Assembly (NCBI GenBank): GCA_038209365.1
Contig: JBBQXS010000016.1
Span: forward strand, 31,378 to 95,377
Reading direction: 5' to 3'
Source: DASQHW01 sp038209365
GTDB lineage: Bacteria; Actinomycetota; Acidimicrobiia; IMCC26256; PALSA-610
DNA length: 64,000 nt
The notes beneath the pieces are model-generated. The model saw only the letters and a program-made list of their open reading frames with translations. It did not search any database and was not told where the DNA came from. Made by a program: the position numbers and the translations under genes. Below are positions 62,744 to 64,000 of the stretch, piece by piece (within the stretch, counting starts at the first letter, position 1; every line of letters begins with the position of its first letter).

Positions 62744-64000
62744 GTGAGCGGCTTCAGGCAACGGGACGGCCATGGTGTGCGGCGGTTCGTCGCGCGATCA
62801 TTCGCGATTGCCGCGTGTGCGCTTCTGGTTGGGGCTCTCGTCACGGCGCGGCCGCGGACCGCAGTTGCGACCGGCATCCAGAGTGTGACGGACTATCCGG
62901 TTCCCGGTGGCCAGCCGTGGGGAACCGCCTTCGACGGTGCCGGACGTGTCTGGGTGGCGATGCCCGGTTGTGACCCGTCGCCGACCTGTCCCAGCTCGAC
63001 GCCACCCGGCAAGCTCGCGCGTTTTGATCCCGGGACACGCAGCTGGAGCACCGTCGTTTCACTGCCGGCGGGTTATGGCCAACCGCTGTTCGTCGCCGTT
63101 GACCAGGCCGGCAGAGTCTGGTTCACGATGCCCGTCACGAATGCCATCGGTTTGTACAATCCTGTCGATTCGACCGTGAGACAATGGCCTGTCCCGACGG
63201 TCAGCGCCGGGCCCTGGGGACTTGCCGTCGACTCCAGGGGCAAGGTCTGGTTCACCGAGCACTATGTGAACAAGATTGGTTCTTTTGATCCGACTTCTCA
63301 GTCTTTTCAAGAAATCTCGACCTCGGCGGCGAACAGTAACCCGTACGGGATAGCGGTGGACTCCGTAGACAATATTTGGTTCACCGAGAACACCGATTCG
63401 GTCGCACGGATCGGACGATATACCGCTCAAGGAATCCTGTCCGAATACAAAGTGCGAAGCACCTCGACCGCGGGCACCGGACTCACTCCACATCTCATAA
63501 CTATCGATCGCAACGGAAACGTTTGGTGGTCTGAAGGGTGGGTCAGTGGGATCGGTACTCTGAACCTCGCCTTGGCTGTGCCTGGGACGAGCATCGGCGT
63601 CACCGAATATCGGTACACCCCGGCTTGCGGGAGTTGCGGTTCCCACACCTCTGGCATCGCCGCCGATAAGCAAGGGCTCATCTGGCTGGACGACTCATTG
63701 CAAAATATGTTCGGATCCTTTCCGACCGGCGGCGGAGCTTTCTCCTTCTTCCAGAGTCCAGGCAACCATCCGCACGACGGTCTCAACGTGGACTCCCAGA
63801 ACCGCATCTGGTTCGACGAGGAATTCTCCAACCGCTTGGCGGTCGCCGTGCAATCCGGTTCGTCGACGACGACCACGACGGGCTCGTCGACGTCCACGAC
63901 AACGACGACGACGCCCGGGTCGGGGACGGTGTTGGCAGCAGACGGCTTCCAGCGCGCCGATCAGGCGTTCTGGGGCAGGGCATCGGACGGCCAGACCTGG
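62744..64000 (+). CDS. Secreted virginiamycin-B-lyase-like beta-propeller protein (3' end outside window)
   Basis: From GTG 62744 the product has a signal peptide (FAIAACALLVGALVTA) and then repeated propeller blades with the Vgb/streptogramin-lyase pattern (GRVWFTMP, GKVWFTEHY, DNIWFTEN, GNVWWSEG, NRIWFDEE). A Ser/Thr-rich linker (about 63855-63925) leads into a second domain starting DGFQRADQAFWGRASDG, which looks like a jelly-roll/concanavalin-type binding module and continues beyond the window. Vgb-like proteins are often structural or sugar-binding rather than antibiotic lyases. A GTG at 62681 is an alternative start. Confidence 0.8.
   Translation, partial: MSGFRQRDGHGVRRFVARSFAIAACALLVGALVTARPRTAVATGIQSVTDYPVPGGQPWGTAFDGAGRVWVAMPGCDPSPTCPSSTPPGKLARFDPGTRSWSTVVSLPAGYGQPLFVAVDQAGRVWFTMPVTNAIGLYNPVDSTVRQWPVPTVSAGPWGLAVDSRGKVWFTEHYVNKIGSFDPTSQSFQEISTSAANSNPYGIAVDSVDNIWFTENTDSVARIGRYTAQGILSEYKVRSTSTAGTGLTPHLITIDRNGNVWWSEGWVSGIGTLNLALAVPGTSIGVTEYRYTPACGSCGSHTSGIAADKQGLIWLDDSLQNMFGSFPTGGGAFSFFQSPGNHPHDGLNVDSQNRIWFDEEFSNRLAVAVQSGSSTTTTTGSSTSTTTTTTPGSGTVLAADGFQRADQAFWGRASDGQTW

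Noticed and set aside
1..64000. tRNA, rRNA, CRISPR arrays and insertion sequences
   Set aside because: I looked for conserved tRNA T-loop patterns, regularly spaced repeats and transposase motifs and saw none that could be supported.

Overview
The window is GC-rich, densely packed bacterial chromosome (about 60 genes, many stop/start overlaps of 1-4 bases, frequent GTG starts). Gene content points to an actinomycete: an F420-type PPOX protein, an RsrA-like zinc anti-sigma protein, a SARP regulator, MaoC/Ltp-thiolase/DUF35 lipid enzymes, actinobacterial-type P450s and an encapsulin. A lineage such as Acidimicrobiia or a relative is plausible, but this is inference. I see no rRNA, tRNA, CRISPR array or insertion sequence.

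Layout. 0-5 kb: a putrescine/GABA-type cluster (class III aminotransferase, Lrp regulator, aldehyde dehydrogenase, GabT). 5-8.6 kb: a large lipoprotein of unknown function, a PPOX protein, a hotdog-fold protein and a PRC-barrel protein. 8.7-12.7 kb: a solitary GyrB-like subunit and a PAS-GGDEF protein with a broken EAL domain. 12.8-19.9 kb: lipid or steroid-like catabolism (MaoC hydratase, SDRs, amidohydrolase, acyl-CoA ligase, P450, SnoaL-like protein). 19.8-21.5 kb: ChaB, then an encapsulated-ferritin plus encapsulin operon. 21.5-23.8 kb: DUF4031, an SDR, an orphan adenine methyltransferase and a minimal Hsp20. 23.8-29.7 kb: a five-gene TetR-controlled catabolic operon (two amidohydrolases, P450, alcohol dehydrogenase) with a visible operator. 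30.4-35.1 kb: two Cys-less thiolase-fold proteins, two DUF35 proteins and an acyl-CoA ligase. 35.2-36.9 kb: FKBP isomerase, RsbW-like ATPase and small proteins.

37-44.4 kb: a same-strand group made of a TetR repressor with a clear operator, a heterodimeric ABC exporter, an asparagine-synthetase-like ligase without a GATase cysteine, and a divergent alanine racemase. This is a candidate for an uncharacterised amide-forming and export pathway.

44.4-64 kb: a glycan or glycolipid locus. It holds a GH-A-type hydrolase, a GT-C membrane glycosyltransferase, a 1216-residue cellulose-synthase-like GT2 fused to a GH26-like domain, a frameshifted GH10 xylanase lipoprotein, a SARP regulator, four NAD epimerases, an SDR, a flippase-like UPF0104 protein, a radical SAM/SPASM enzyme, a second GT2 and, running off the window, a secreted Vgb-like beta-propeller.

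Non-coding structure worth noting: a family of three related about 40-bp palindromes at gene ends in the first 9 kb, and three likely repressor operators (15755, 29653, 44397).
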